A program made the translations under genes and the position numbers. Shown here piece after piece: positions 9,891-18,818 of a stretch of DNA of 64,000 bases. A model generated the notes under the pieces. The model did no database searches and was not told the DNA's origin. It saw only the letters and a list, made by a program, of their open reading frames with translations. The stretch is taken from the NCBI RefSeq assembly GCF_001458395.1, contig NZ_CYSR01000040.1:62001-126000 (forward strand). Reading direction: 5' to 3'. Position 1 is the stretch's first letter. Every line of letters starts with the position of its first letter. Origin of the DNA: Leisingera aquaemixtae. Its GTDB lineage: Bacteria; Pseudomonadota; Alphaproteobacteria; Rhodobacterales; Rhodobacteraceae.

Positions 9891-9915
9891 GCCGGAGACG
9901 GTTTGAGACAGAAAG

Positions 9916-9942
9916 GCGCGCCAGGGATGGCGCGCTTTTTTT
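9916..9942 (+). terminator. Rho-independent terminator of tatABC
   Basis: Stem GCGCGCC (9916..9922) and GGCGCGC (9929..9935), 6-nt loop, followed by seven T. Confidence 0.88.
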
Positions 9943-9981
9943 ACCTTTGACCGGGGGGCGAGGAGGCCGCGGGGCGTGCAG

Positions 9982-10413
9982 TCAGCCGCTGTGTGCAGCG
10001 TTGATAATCCGCCGCATCAAGCCCAGGAACTGCTCTCTTTCCTCGTCTGACAGGGGCGCTAGGGAATGTTCATTCTGATCGCTGGCGGCCTGGTAGGCAC
10101 TGTCCCGGGGCGCCTGTCCTTTTTCTGTCAGCCAAATTTGCTGCGACCGCGCGTCCGCAGGGTGTTTCTTTCTGACGATCAGCCCGTCTCTTTCCATGCG
10201 GTTCAGCGTATTGGCCAGGGTCGCCTGTTCCAGCGCCAGTTTTTCCAGAAGCTCGCGCTGGGTCACCCCGTCCTTGATCCAGAGTTCCAGCAGGATGGGG
10301 AATTGCCCTATGGTGATGCCAAGCGGAGTGATGCGCTCCTGCAGGCCGGCGGCAAACAAGCGGGCAGTGTGGTTGACCAGATACCCGGCGGAGTTTTCTT
10401 TCTCGAATTTCAT
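9982..10413 (-). CDS. MarR family transcriptional regulator
   Basis: A 143-residue winged-helix regulator. The HTH region reads LGITIGQFPILLELW...VTQRELLEKLALEQATLANTLNRMERDGLIVRKKHPADARSQQIWLTEKG, with the MarR wing motif D-x-R-x-x-x-I-x-L-T. I start at ATG 10413 (MKFEKENSAGY); ATG 10422 and GTG 10428 are alternatives. It is divergent from the ABM-like gene at 10487. Two identical 12-bp palindromes fill the 73-bp gap, so it most likely represses itself and that gene. The inducer is unknown; ABM-type targets suggest a quinone or other redox-active compound. Confidence 0.88.
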   Translation of the reverse strand: MKFEKENSAGYLVNHTARLFAAGLQERITPLGITIGQFPILLELWIKDGVTQRELLEKLALEQATLANTLNRMERDGLIVRKKHPADARSQQIWLTEKGQAPRDSAYQAASDQNEHSLAPLSDEEREQFLGLMRRIINAAHSG

Positions 10414-10432
10414 GGTTCTCATCTGCACTTGA

Positions 10433-10466
10433 ATAGCATGCTATGCAATGATACATAGCATGCTAT
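10433..10466. promoter_or_regulatory. Twin MarR operators (two ATAGCATGCTAT palindromes)
   Basis: Identical perfect 12-bp palindromes at 10433..10444 and 10455..10466, centres exactly 22 bp apart (two helical turns). They lie between the divergent MarR and ABM-like genes. Confidence 0.8.
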
Positions 10467-10486
10467 GGTAATAGAAAGGAACCAAC

Positions 10487-10855
10487 ATGCCTGGACTTGC
10501 AGAACTGGACGCCGCCGTCACGCTTGCCGATCAGATGGAGGCCCGGGAAGGGCCTGTTGTTCTGATGAATGTGTTCACCATCGACCCGTCTGATGAGCAG
10601 GCCTTGCTGGAGGCTTGGGCGCATGACGCCGACTTCATGAAGGCGCAGCCCGGGTATATTTCGACGCAGATGCACAAGGGGATCGCAGGCAGTGCCACAT
10701 ACGTGAATTATGCTGTCTGGCAGGATGTCCAGAGCTTTCGCGCGGCCTTCATGAACCCCGAGTTCCAAAGCCGGATTGCCCGATACCCGGAAAGCGCGGT
10801 CACGCGGCCGCATTTGTTCAAAAAACTGGCAGTCGCCAACCATTGCGTCGCCTGA
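10487..10855 (+). CDS. Antibiotic biosynthesis monooxygenase (ABM) domain protein
   Basis: A 122-residue protein whose central segment (VVLMNVFTIDPSDEQALLEAWAHDADFMKAQPGYISTQMH, then YVNYAVWQDVQSFRAAF) matches the ABM dimeric alpha-beta-barrel fold: strand, helix, the xxQPGYxxxxxH turn, and a W-x-D/S-x-x-x-F helix. Members oxidise quinones or act as heme or polyketide monooxygenases; here the substrate is unknown. AAAGGA precedes the ATG. It is divergent from the marR gene with the twin operators in between, and probably co-transcribed with the small membrane protein starting 21 bp downstream. Confidence 0.82.
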   Translation: MPGLAELDAAVTLADQMEAREGPVVLMNVFTIDPSDEQALLEAWAHDADFMKAQPGYISTQMHKGIAGSATYVNYAVWQDVQSFRAAFMNPEFQSRIARYPESAVTRPHLFKKLAVANHCVA

Positions 10856-10876
10856 CCTGTGTGGGATGCAACAGCC

Positions 10877-11320
10877 ATGAAACAGAAAATTCACGCAGCC
10901 GCAGGTGTCACCGCCTTTCTGATCATCCTGACGTTTTGGACTTCCACGGTGCTAAGCGAGGCCTTTGGAACACCGGAAACCATAGCCTTGGTCAAATCCA
11001 GAATCCTTATTGGTATGTTTGCCCTGATCCCGGCGATGGCCATCGCTGGTGGATCTGGCATGGCCATCGGGCGGCGGCGTAAGGATGCGCCGGCCGCTGC
11101 GAAGAAAAAACGCATGCCCTTGATTGCCGCGAACGGTTTGCTGATCCTCCTGCCGACGGCCTTCTTCCTTGAAGCCAAGGCAAGTGCCGGAAACTTTGAC
11201 GGTGCCTTCGTCTTTGTGCAAGGCGTTGAGCTGCTGGCCGGCGCGCTGAATCTCACCATGATGGGATTGAATATCCGGGACGGCCGCAGAATAGCGGCGC
11301 GGCGCAAGGGCCGGGCTTAG
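10877..11320 (+). CDS. Small four-helix membrane protein
   Basis: A 147-residue protein with about four hydrophobic segments: AAGVTAFLIILTFWTSTVL, ILIGMFALIPAMAIAGGSG, LIAANGLLILLPTAFFL and VFVQGVELLAGALNLTMMGL. Basic loops (GRRRKD, KKKR) and a basic C-terminus (RRIAARRKGRA) suggest cytoplasmic sides. I do not recognise a family with confidence. It follows the ABM-like gene at 21 bp and so is likely part of the MarR regulon. ATG 10877 was preferred over an in-frame start 6 codons upstream. Confidence 0.65.
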   Translation: MKQKIHAAAGVTAFLIILTFWTSTVLSEAFGTPETIALVKSRILIGMFALIPAMAIAGGSGMAIGRRRKDAPAAAKKKRMPLIAANGLLILLPTAFFLEAKASAGNFDGAFVFVQGVELLAGALNLTMMGLNIRDGRRIAARRKGRA

Positions 11321-11392
11321 GCCGGTTCTTCCCCTTGCCGGCCTTGCCGGAACATGCTTTGAAATCCGTCGACTTACCGACGGAGGCCCCCC

Positions 11393-12235
11393 ATGGACCA
11401 GATCGCATTGACCCGCATTGCCGAGGCGCTGGAGCGGATGTCTCCGGCGCCATTGGAAACCCCTGATTTCAACGCGGCCAGTGCCTTTGTCTGGCATGTG
11501 GGGCCGGAGCGGCTGGAGCCGGTGGAGGCGGTGAATCGGGTTGATCTGGACCTGCTGGTCGGCATCAACCGCTCCCGCGATACGCTGCTGGAGAACACCC
11601 GCCGCTTCGCCCAAGGGTTCGCCGCCAACAACGCGCTGTTGTGGGGCGCCCGCGGCATGGGCAAGTCGAGCCTGGTGAAAGCCGTGCACGGCGCGCTGGC
11701 CGGGGATCACCCGGAGCTGAAACTGGTGGAACTGCAGCGCGAGGATCTGCCTTCGGTGGCGCGGCTTTTGAACCATCTGCGCGGGTCCCAGCACCGGTTC
11801 ATCCTGTTCTGCGACGACCTGTCGTTCAGCCATGACGACCAGCATTACAAAAGCCTCAAGGCGGTGCTGGACGGCGGCATCGAGGGGCGGCCGGAGAACG
11901 TGGTGTTCTATGCAACCTCCAACCGCCGCCACCTGATGCCGCGGGACATGATCGAGAACGAACGCTCCAGCGCCATCAACCCGTCGGAGGCTGTGGAGGA
12001 GAAGGTTTCGCTGTCCGACCGTTTCGGGTTGTGGCTGGGCTTCCACCCCTGCGATCAGGATGAATACCTGGCGATGATCGAGGGCTATTGCGCCGCCTAC
12101 GGGATCGAGGCGGACGCGGAGGACCTGCGTGCCGAGGCGATCGAATGGCAGGCGACACGAGGCGCGCGCTCGGGCCGGGTGGCCTGGCAGTTCTTCACCG
12201 ATCTGGCGGGGCGGCACGGAGTGGCGCTGCGCTGA
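11393..12235 (+). CDS. DUF815 family AAA-type ATPase
   Basis: A 280-residue P-loop protein. Walker A is LLWGARGMGKSSLVKA (about 84-99) and Walker B is RFILFCDDLSF (about 137-147). The motif FYATSNRRHLMPRDM, containing the sensor region and a conserved arginine, and GFHPCDQDEYLAMIEGY are characteristic of DUF815. Function is unknown. In related alphaproteobacteria this gene sits beside the surE-pcm-nlpD cluster, as here, though it is transcribed convergently with it. A shared bidirectional terminator separates the two. Confidence 0.88.
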   Translation: MDQIALTRIAEALERMSPAPLETPDFNAASAFVWHVGPERLEPVEAVNRVDLDLLVGINRSRDTLLENTRRFAQGFAANNALLWGARGMGKSSLVKAVHGALAGDHPELKLVELQREDLPSVARLLNHLRGSQHRFILFCDDLSFSHDDQHYKSLKAVLDGGIEGRPENVVFYATSNRRHLMPRDMIENERSSAINPSEAVEEKVSLSDRFGLWLGFHPCDQDEYLAMIEGYCAAYGIEADAEDLRAEAIEWQATRGARSGRVAWQFFTDLAGRHGVALR

Positions 12236-12253
12236 GACCGCTGAGCACAGCAA

Positions 12254-12288
12254 AAGAAAAGCCCGGCTGATTGGCCGGGCTTTTCTTT
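12254..12288. terminator. Bidirectional terminator between DUF815 and nlpD-like genes
   Basis: AAAAGCCCGGC (12257..12267), loop TGATTG, GCCGGGCTTTT (12274..12284) with A-rich and T-rich flanks, so it can stop transcription from both convergent genes. Confidence 0.88.
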
Positions 12289-12309
12289 ATTAACATTCTG
12301 TTAACGCCG

Positions 12310-13560
12310 TCAGTTCAGGTAGTTCAGCGGGTCGATGCTCTCGAACCCGTCGCGCACTTCGAAATGCACATAGGCGTCGTTACCGCCGCGCAGGGAGGCG
12401 ATGCGCTGGCCGCGGGCGACGGTTTCGCCCTTCTTCACCGTGATATTGGCGACGTTCTGATACACCGTCAGCAGCTTCTGGCTGTGGCGGATCACCACGA
12501 TCGGCACGTTGTTGGAATCCTTGGTGATCGCCGCCACGGTGCCCGCTTCGGCCGCATTCACAGGCGCACCGGCGGCGCCGGAAATGTCGATCCCGTCATT
12601 GCGGCCCTTGGAGTAGGTCTTGATGATCTTGCCCTGCACCGGATAGGCCATCGCCGCGCTGCTGGCGCGGGTGGGTTTCGGCAGCTCCGGCTTGGGCAGG
12701 GTCTCTGCCGCGGGCTTGACCGCGGCGGGCGCGACCTTTTCTTCCGGCAGCGGCTTGCTGGCACTGGGCGGCACCGGCGTCTGGGTGCCTGCGCCCGGTT
12801 CGGTCACGGCAACGGGGGCTGCGGCCGGGGTCAGTTCGGCCGCCGGTTGCTCCTTCAGCGGGATCAGCAGGAACTGGCCCTCGCGCACGGCAAAGTCGCT
12901 GCCCAGGCCGTTCCATTCCGCCAGCGATTTCACCGGCACCTGATACAGGCGCGAGATGGTATAGGCGGTCTCGCCGCGTTTCACCTTGTGGCGCACCGGC
13001 TCCGGGCCGCGCTGCACCTTGGCGGGCTGCGGTTTGGGCGCCGGCTGGATCGCGGTGGTGGTCACCGAACCCGGACTGGGAGAGGTCAGCGGCGCGGTCT
13101 CAATCGCCTGTCCGGCCAGGGTGGCGATATCCACCGAGCCCGGGGCGGCGGTGCCGTCCGCGGGGAAATCTGCCGGGGCGCGGCGCGGCAGCGCCAGCAC
13201 TTCGCCCTGGCGCATCTTGTCACCGGCCGCCATGCCGTTGTAGCGGGCGACCTCCTCCGGCGGCAGACCGATGCGCGCGGCGACATCCGCGACGGTGTCG
13301 CCGCGCTGCGCCACCGCCACCTGGTAAGAGGGGTAAGTTATCAGCCCGCGGCCATCCGGAGCGGGACGGCTGGAGGTGGCCGACTGGGCGGCGGTGGCGG
13401 TGTTGAAGGCGCCAAGCTGGCCGCGCAGGTCATAGTCCAGCGGACTTTGGCAGGCCGCCAGCACCCCGGCCATGGGCAGCAGCGCCAGCAGCCGGGCCCG
13501 GGGCAGCCGGAAACGGGGCAGCCCGCGGGACGCGGTCCGGGTGGGGGGGGTCCGGGTCAT
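12310..13560 (-). CDS. nlpD: NlpD/EnvC-like LysM-M23 lipoprotein, catalytically degenerate
   Basis: A 416-residue predicted lipoprotein (signal with LPMAGVLAAC lipobox, Cys at about 38). Two LysM modules follow (about 80-132, YQVAVAQRGDTVADVA...; about 190-235, HKVKRGETAYTISRLYQ...), then a Pro/Ala-rich linker and a C-terminal M23/LytM domain (about 305-416). In the zinc site the first His of HxxxD is missing (NDGIDISG, as in E. coli NKGIDIAG of NlpD) and only VHFE remains of HxH. This predicts an amidase activator rather than an endopeptidase. GAGGAG precedes the ATG. It follows pcm on the same strand, the classic surE-pcm-nlpD order. Confidence 0.85.
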   Translation of the reverse strand: MTRTPPTRTASRGLPRFRLPRARLLALLPMAGVLAACQSPLDYDLRGQLGAFNTATAAQSATSSRPAPDGRGLITYPSYQVAVAQRGDTVADVAARIGLPPEEVARYNGMAAGDKMRQGEVLALPRRAPADFPADGTAAPGSVDIATLAGQAIETAPLTSPSPGSVTTTAIQPAPKPQPAKVQRGPEPVRHKVKRGETAYTISRLYQVPVKSLAEWNGLGSDFAVREGQFLLIPLKEQPAAELTPAAAPVAVTEPGAGTQTPVPPSASKPLPEEKVAPAAVKPAAETLPKPELPKPTRASSAAMAYPVQGKIIKTYSKGRNDGIDISGAAGAPVNAAEAGTVAAITKDSNNVPIVVIRHSQKLLTVYQNVANITVKKGETVARGQRIASLRGGNDAYVHFEVRDGFESIDPLNYLN

Positions 13561-13718
13561 CTTGCTCTCCTCAAAACACGCTTCCCCCTTTTTCGCGGGG
13601 ATTCTCTCGCGTCAATCACTATAGCCCATGCAATTCAGCGGGCGGCTGAATTCCGCCGCCAGTTTACGGGGCCAGCGCAGGAATATCAAACGAAGCTTGC
13701 GCAATTGCGGCCGCGGTC

Positions 13719-14366
13719 CTAGCTGTCCTTGCCCAGCCCTTCAAGCAGCGGCACGAAGCGCACCGGACGCAGCTCGTCATATTCCAGCCCGTCATCGGTC
13801 TTGCGTACCCGGATCAGGGTCTGCACGTGGTCCGACTGGCCCACCGGCAGCACCATGATGCCGCCGGTCTTGAGCTGCGCCAAAAGCGGCCCGGGCGGGT
13901 CCTCGGCGGCAGCGGTCACGATGATGCGGTCAAAGGGCGCCTGGTCGGGCAGCCCGTGGCTGCCATCGCCGACCAGCGACGTCACGTTGGCGAGCCGCAG
14001 GCGGTCGAACACGGACCGCGCCTCGCGCACCAGCCGGGCGTGGCGGTCGATGGTATAGACCCGGCGCGCCAGCTTGGACAGGATCGCCGCCTGGTAGCCG
14101 GAGCCGGTGCCCACCTCCAGCACCGTGTCGCGCTGGGACAGCTGCAGCGCCTGGGTCATCATCCCCACCACCGAAGGCTGCGAAATGGTCTGGCCGCAGG
14201 CAATCGGCAGCGGCACGTCCTCGTAGGCGCGTTGCGAGAAGATGCCGCGCACGAACAGGCCGCGGTCGATCTCCTCGATCGCCTCCAGCACCTTCTGGTC
14301 GGTCACCCCGCGCGAGCGCACGGAGTAGAGGAACTGCATCTTGGTTTCCGGATCGGGTCCGCTCAT
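13719..14366 (-). CDS. pcm: Protein-L-isoaspartate O-methyltransferase
   Basis: A 215-residue SAM-dependent repair enzyme. It methylates isoaspartyl residues in aged proteins. Motif I is [15 protein letters not shown] (about 77-91) and the substrate-side motif is [31 protein letters not shown] and GGIMVLPVG are further PCMT hallmarks. The start [10 protein letters not shown] at 14366 lies 8 bp after the surE stop; an ATG at 14390 would overlap surE. Part of the surE-pcm-nlpD set, read leftward. Confidence 0.93.
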   Translation of the reverse strand: MSGPDPETKMQFLYSVRSRGVTDQKVLEAIEEIDRGLFVRGIFSQRAYEDVPLPIACGQTISQPSVVGMMTQALQLSQRDTVLEVGTGSGYQAAILSKLARRVYTIDRHARLVREARSVFDRLRLANVTSLVGDGSHGLPDQAPFDRIIVTAAAEDPPGPLLAQLKTGGIMVLPVGQSDHVQTLIRVRKTDDGLEYDELRPVRFVPLLEGLGKDS

Positions 14367-14374
14367 TGCTGCGC

Positions 14375-15169
14375 TCACTTGCCCGTCCATTCGACCGCCT
14401 TCAGCGCATCCAGGGCATCGCCCGCGGTCAGGTCGGCGCGCATCGGGGTGACGGAGATGTAGCCGTCCAGGTTGACCGCAGCGTCGGAGCCGGGGGTGGC
14501 CTCGACATGCTGGTTGCCGCCGCGGATCCACAGGTAGCGGCGCCCGGTGGGCGACAGCTGCTCCTCGGCCGAGAAATGGCAGCCGGGGCGCCAGCCCTGC
14601 GGCGCCACCCGGGTGCCCTTGACCTCCGCGGCCGGGACCGGCGGGAAATTGATGTTGTAAAATAGCCGGTAATCCTGCGCATCCTGCGGCTGGGCGGCCA
14701 GGATCTTCTTGATCAGGGCGGCGCCATGCACGGCAGCGGCTTCAAACGGATTGCCGGTCTCCCGGTTGGCGGGGCCGTAATACTGCGACAGCGCCATTGC
14801 CGGGATGCCCTGCAAAGCGGCCTCCATCGCGCCGCCCAGCGTGCCGGAGTACAGCGCGTTTTCCGCAGAGTTGTTGCCGCGGTTCACGCCGGACAGCACC
14901 AAGTCGGGCCTTTGGCCGTGCATCACCACATGCAGACCCGCCAGCACGCAGTCGGCCGGGGAGCCTTCGGCGGCAAAGCGGCGCTCGCTCAGCTGGCTGA
15001 GCATGGTGGGGCGGGTATAGCTGATGCAATGGGCGACGCCGGATTGCTCAAAGGCCGGCGCCACGGTCCAAACCTCGCCTTCCGGGCCTGCGACCTCATG
15101 GGCGATGGCCTCCAGGATGGTGAGCCCTTCGGCACTGATGCCGTCGTCATTGGTGATCAGAATGCGCAT
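14375..15169 (-). CDS. surE: 5'-nucleotidase SurE (stationary-phase survival protein)
   Basis: A 264-residue SurE. The N-terminus [16 protein letters not shown] carries the metal-binding NDDG motif, followed by [16 protein letters not shown], and [25 protein letters not shown] is the second conserved block. SurE hydrolyses nucleoside monophosphates with divalent metal ions in the cytosol. Start fixed by the near-terminal MRILxTNDDG signature; a longer in-frame extension is not supported. First gene of surE-pcm-nlpD. Confidence 0.95.
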   Translation of the reverse strand: MRILITNDDGISAEGLTILEAIAHEVAGPEGEVWTVAPAFEQSGVAHCISYTRPTMLSQLSERRFAAEGSPADCVLAGLHVVMHGQRPDLVLSGVNRGNNSAENALYSGTLGGAMEAALQGIPAMALSQYYGPANRETGNPFEAAAVHGAALIKKILAAQPQDAQDYRLFYNINFPPVPAAEVKGTRVAPQGWRPGCHFSAEEQLSPTGRRYLWIRGGNQHVEATPGSDAAVNLDGYISVTPMRADLTAGDALDALKAVEWTGK

Positions 15170-15399
15170 GGGGTGTCTGCCTGCCGTCTTCAACCGGGTT
15201 TCCGATTGAATAGGACCTGTGCCGGAACGGGGCAAGGTTTTCGCAGGGAGAAGCGGCATCCGCCGCAAAGCGGGGCAGGGAGGCAACAGGCAGAGCCGCC
15301 GGGGGGGGGCTCCCGCCGCTTTGGCCTGCATCGCAGATGCCGTCCCAAGCGTTGGGCCGGGCGCCGCGCGGGGGCGCGGCGCGGGGCCGGTTTCCGGCG

Positions 15400-16047
15400 T
15401 CAGTCCGCCAGGATCAGCGGCAGCAGGCGCGCGGCCTCGTCCTGGATCGGGGTCAGCGCCCCGCGGTCCTCGCCGGGGTGGAAGCGGGCGCGCAGGGCGG
15501 TGGCCATCGGCTGCGGCTCCAGAATGCGCACATTGGGGCCGGTGCGTCCGGTTTCCGCCTGCCAGCTGCGGGCCAGCGCCATCTGCGCGGCCTTGGTGGC
15601 GCCATAGGTGCCATAGAACTTCTCGCCCGCCTTGGGGTCGTCGAAGAACACCGCACGGCCCGATTGGCCCAGCAACGGCGCCACATAGGGGATCAGCACC
15701 GAGGTGGCAGTGGCGTTGATCGCAACCGCCTTGGTCCAGTCCTTGGCCGCAACGGAAGGTGCCGGGCAGAGCGCGGTGGCATGGATCGCGGTGTGCAGCC
15801 ACAGGTCCAGCTTGCCCCAGCGGTCATGGATGCCGCGGCACAGCGTTGCCATCGCCTCCGGCACGGTGATGTCCATCGGTGCCAGGGTGGCGCTGCCGCC
15901 CGCTGCCTTGATGCGGTCGTCCAGCTCTTCCAGCGCGCCGGTGGTGCGCGCCACGGCGACGATGTGATGGGTGGGCGCAAGGGCCTCGGCCAGGGCGCTG
16001 CCCAGGCCGCGGGATGCGCCGGTGATGAGAGCGATTTTGTCTGTCAT
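15400..16047 (-). CDS. SDR-family oxidoreductase
   Basis: A 215-residue short SDR. The nucleotide loop is [18 protein letters not shown] (TGxxxGxG). The active-site Tyr/Lys motif is [13 protein letters not shown]. The usual catalytic serine position near strand beta-5 is atypical ([13 protein letters not shown] rather than ..SS..), so activity needs testing. In related genomes a YciK-like SDR lies next to purF. Start at ATG 16047 ([10 protein letters not shown]). The gene precedes surE on the same strand by 230 bp and probably has its own promoter. Confidence 0.82.
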   Translation of the reverse strand: MTDKIALITGASRGLGSALAEALAPTHHIVAVARTTGALEELDDRIKAAGGSATLAPMDITVPEAMATLCRGIHDRWGKLDLWLHTAIHATALCPAPSVAAKDWTKAVAINATATSVLIPYVAPLLGQSGRAVFFDDPKAGEKFYGTYGATKAAQMALARSWQAETGRTGPNVRILEPQPMATALRARFHPGEDRGALTPIQDEAARLLPLILAD

Positions 16048-16159
16048 GGGCGCCTTCTTGGGCCGCGGGCGAAGGCAGGTCAAGAGGCAGCGGCCCGGGG
16101 CAAGAGTTTTCAAAAATTCTTGGCAAACTTCTTCGAAGAAATTTGCGGCGCTCCCGCGC

Positions 16160-16435
16160 TCAGCTGCCGGGCATCGGCAGGCGTTTTGTCTCGCCGTTGG
16201 CGCTCAGCACCAGGCCCTCGGCGTCGATTGCCACCACCTGGCCCAGCGAGGACAGGCGGGTGCCGCGGGTCACGGTCTTGGTGCGGCCGTTGGGCAGGCG
16301 CACCAGCGCGGTCAGGCTGTTCTCGGGGCCGTAGATGCCCAGAAGGTTCAGCCGGTTGCGGTTCACTGCATTGCCTTGGGTGGCCAGTCCGGCCACCTTG
16401 GCGGGTGTGCCGCCCGCCGTCTCTGCGTTTGCCAT
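16160..16435 (-). CDS. Small PilP/GspC-like hypothetical protein
   Basis: A 91-residue protein. The second half, with LLGIYGPENSLTALVRLPNG and RTKTVTRGTRLSSLGQVVAIDAEGLVLSANG, has the beta-strand layout of the small homology domain of PilP/GspC pilus and type II secretion proteins. There is no signal peptide and no secretion gene nearby, so this may be structural similarity only. ATG 16435 has GGGGA at about 8 nt; ATG 16444 is a near alternative. Codon use fits coding. It lies between the DUF2199 gene and the SDR gene on the same strand. Confidence 0.6.
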   Translation of the reverse strand: MANAETAGGTPAKVAGLATQGNAVNRNRLNLLGIYGPENSLTALVRLPNGRTKTVTRGTRLSSLGQVVAIDAEGLVLSANGETKRLPMPGS

Positions 16436-16595
16436 GTTCTTCATCCCCGATGTGTCAGGGCGTATCTGGTCAATCGGCCGGGCCGGTTCAACCAGCCTGC
16501 GTGCGGCTCGGCGGGAAGCCGCGGACCGGCGGGGGCGCAATCGGTGGAAGGCCGCCGCCGCGGCCGGCCGCACGCGCCTGCGCTGAAATGCCCCG

Positions 16596-17138
16596 TCAGG
16601 CGTCGAAAACCAGCGACGGCAGGTCGTGGCCATAGGCATAGAGCAGCTCCAGAAGCTCCTCCAGCTCGGCGCCGTCCTTTTGCAGCGGATAGAGCGGGTG
16701 GTTCTGCTCGGTGACCTTGAGCTCCGGATACTGGCCCTCCGGCCGCATCTCCAGAACGCAGCCCGCGGGCATCGGCATATCCGGCGGGATCGCATTGGCC
16801 AGCCAGGCCGGGCGGTCGCCCAGCTTTTCCGTCTCGCGCATCTCGAACAGGTCGAGATAGGCGTCGAAATCGTCGCGGCTTAGGCTGGCCCAGGTGCCCA
16901 GCAGAAACTCCTCGCCGCGGCTGCCGGGCAGCGGGATCGCCAGCACCGCGCGGACAAAGCGCAGATCGCCCAGGCGGCAGAAATCGTCGGTCAGGATGTC
17001 GCCGCGGGTGGCCAGGACGGCGGAGTTGTCCTCCACCTCCATATCCTCGGAGCAGATATCGGGCCGGTCGCAGCTCAGGCTCAGCAGTTGCGCAAAGGTG
17101 GCGCCGCAGCAGCGGCACTGGCGCGGAGAGGTCAGCAT
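16596..17138 (-). CDS. DUF2199 domain protein
   Basis: A 180-residue protein of the DUF2199 family. It begins with a Cys-pair knuckle (QCRCCGATFAQLLSLSCDRPD) likely to bind metal, then DILTDDFCRLGDLRFVRAVLAIPL and LLGTWASLSRDDFDAYLDLF, typical of the family, and ends HPLYPLQKDGAELEELLELL. Function unknown. I chose the ATG just before the Cys motif because DUF2199 proteins usually start there. An ATG at 17222 would add 28 residues without a clear ribosome site. Downstream of purF on the same strand; a small hairpin separates them. Confidence 0.75.
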   Translation of the reverse strand: MLTSPRQCRCCGATFAQLLSLSCDRPDICSEDMEVEDNSAVLATRGDILTDDFCRLGDLRFVRAVLAIPLPGSRGEEFLLGTWASLSRDDFDAYLDLFEMRETEKLGDRPAWLANAIPPDMPMPAGCVLEMRPEGQYPELKVTEQNHPLYPLQKDGAELEELLELLYAYGHDLPSLVFDA

Positions 17139-17268
17139 GCGGGCAAGATGCGCGTCCAAGAGGCGGCCTTTCGTCTGGAAGCATAAAAAGGCGCGGGCCG
17201 TCACGGCCAGCGCCTTGTCCATGCAGTGGTCGCGGCCCTCATACGCGGATGCGGCCGGAAGTTCAAAC

Positions 17269-17287
17269 CCCCCTTTCCGCAAGGGGG
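17269..17287 (-). terminator. Hairpin downstream of purF
   Basis: CCCCCTT (17269..17275), loop TCCGC, AAGGGGG (17281..17287). Read leftward it is followed by GTTTGAAC; a weak terminator candidate for purF. Confidence 0.45.
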
Positions 17288-17297
17288 CAGGGCGGGG

Positions 17298-18818
17298 TCA
17301 GCCGGAGGCCAGGTTGGGGGCGTTCCAGGAGGCGCCGGGGACCGGCATGTCCTGGATCTTGGCGCTGACCCGGCTGCTGCTTTCCAGCGCGTTCAGGTAC
17401 TCGCTGGTGACGCCGGTGACATAGTTGCCGTCAAAGCAGGAGCAGTCGAACTGCTCGATATCCGGGTTGCCTTCCTTGGCGGCCCAGATCAGGTCGTCGA
17501 GGTTCTGGTAGAACAGCGCGTCGGCGCCCAGCTCGTCGCGGATTTCCTCGATGCTGAGGCCGTTTGCGATCAGCTCGTGCTTGGTCGGCATGTCGATGCC
17601 ATAGACGTTGGGGTACTTCACCGGCGGCGAGGCGGAGGCGACGTAGACCTTCTTGGCGCCCGCTTCGCGGCACATCTGCACGATCTTCTTGATGGTGTTG
17701 CCGCGCACGATCGAATCGTCGATCAGCAGCACGTTCAGGTCCTTGAACTCCAGCGGAATCGCGTTGAGCTTGCGGCGCACCGACTTCTGCCGCTCGGCCT
17801 GGCCGGGCATGATGAAGGTGCGGCCCACATAGCGGTTCTTCACCAGCCCTTCGCGGTAGCGGATGCCGGTGGAATTGGCGACTTCCAGCGCCACGGGGCG
17901 GGCCGAATCGGGCACCGGGATGATGCTGTCGATCTCCAGCCCCGACTCCTCGATCTGCTTGGCCAGCGCCTGGCCCATGCGCAGCTGGGTCTTGTAGACC
18001 GACACCCCGTCCATCATCGAGTCGGGGCGGGCCAGGTAGACATATTCGAAGATGCAGGGGGTCAGCTTGCCCTCGACCGCCTGGAACTCGTGCAGGTTGC
18101 CCTCCAGATCGACCAGGATCGCCTCGCCCGGCTTGACGTCGCGGGTTTTCTTGAAGCCGTTGATGCCAAAGGCCACGTCTTCGGAGGCAAAGGCGTAATC
18201 GGTGCCGCCGTCCGCCGCCGGGCGCGCGGCCATCGACAGGGGCCGGATGCCATGCGGGTCGCGGAAGGCCAGCATGCCGACGCCGGCAATCAGGCAGAGC
18301 ACGGAATAGGCGCCCTGCACCCGCTCCATCGTCATCTTGACGCCGGCCAGGATGTTGCGGACGGGGTCGGCATTGCCGTTCACCTTGATCGCGTCGGCGA
18401 CCTTGTCGGCCAGCACGTTCAGCAGGATTTCCGAATCCGAAGTGGTGCGCAGGTGGCGGCTGTACTTGCCGGTCACCTTCTCGCGCTGCTCGGCGGTGTT
18501 GGTGATATTGCCGTTGTGAACCAGGTAGATGCCGTAGGGCGCGTTGACGAAGAACGGCTGCGCCTCGGAGGCGCTGAGCGAGCCCGCAGTGGGATAGCGG
18601 ACGTGGCCCATGCCGACGCGGCCAGTCAGGGTCTCGGCGTCTGCGGGGCCGAACACATCCTTGACCAGCCCGTTTTCCTTGCGCTCGCGGAAGAACTCGC
18701 CGGTGTAGGTCACGATGCCCGAGGCGTCCTGGCCGCGGTGCTGCAGCATCAAGAGCCCGTCATAAATTTCCGCAAAGACATCCGTGTCCCGGCTTGCGAT
18801 CCCCAAAATCCCGCACAT
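17298..18818 (-). CDS. purF: Amidophosphoribosyltransferase
   Basis: A 506-residue PurF, the first committed enzyme of purine synthesis (PRPP + glutamine to phosphoribosylamine). The N-terminus MCGILGIAS puts the catalytic Cys at position 2 with no propeptide, as in E. coli. The Ntn glutaminase segment LMLQHRGQDASGIVTY and the PRPP loop VLLIDDSIVRGNTIKKI are both present. In many bacteria cvpA directly precedes purF; here three genes (membrane protein, SBP56, Hint) lie between cvpA and purF on the same strand. No purine riboswitch is visible upstream. Confidence 0.96.
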   Translation of the reverse strand: MCGILGIASRDTDVFAEIYDGLLMLQHRGQDASGIVTYTGEFFRERKENGLVKDVFGPADAETLTGRVGMGHVRYPTAGSLSASEAQPFFVNAPYGIYLVHNGNITNTAEQREKVTGKYSRHLRTTSDSEILLNVLADKVADAIKVNGNADPVRNILAGVKMTMERVQGAYSVLCLIAGVGMLAFRDPHGIRPLSMAARPAADGGTDYAFASEDVAFGINGFKKTRDVKPGEAILVDLEGNLHEFQAVEGKLTPCIFEYVYLARPDSMMDGVSVYKTQLRMGQALAKQIEESGLEIDSIIPVPDSARPVALEVANSTGIRYREGLVKNRYVGRTFIMPGQAERQKSVRRKLNAIPLEFKDLNVLLIDDSIVRGNTIKKIVQMCREAGAKKVYVASASPPVKYPNVYGIDMPTKHELIANGLSIEEIRDELGADALFYQNLDDLIWAAKEGNPDIEQFDCSCFDGNYVTGVTSEYLNALESSSRVSAKIQDMPVPGASWNAPNLASG

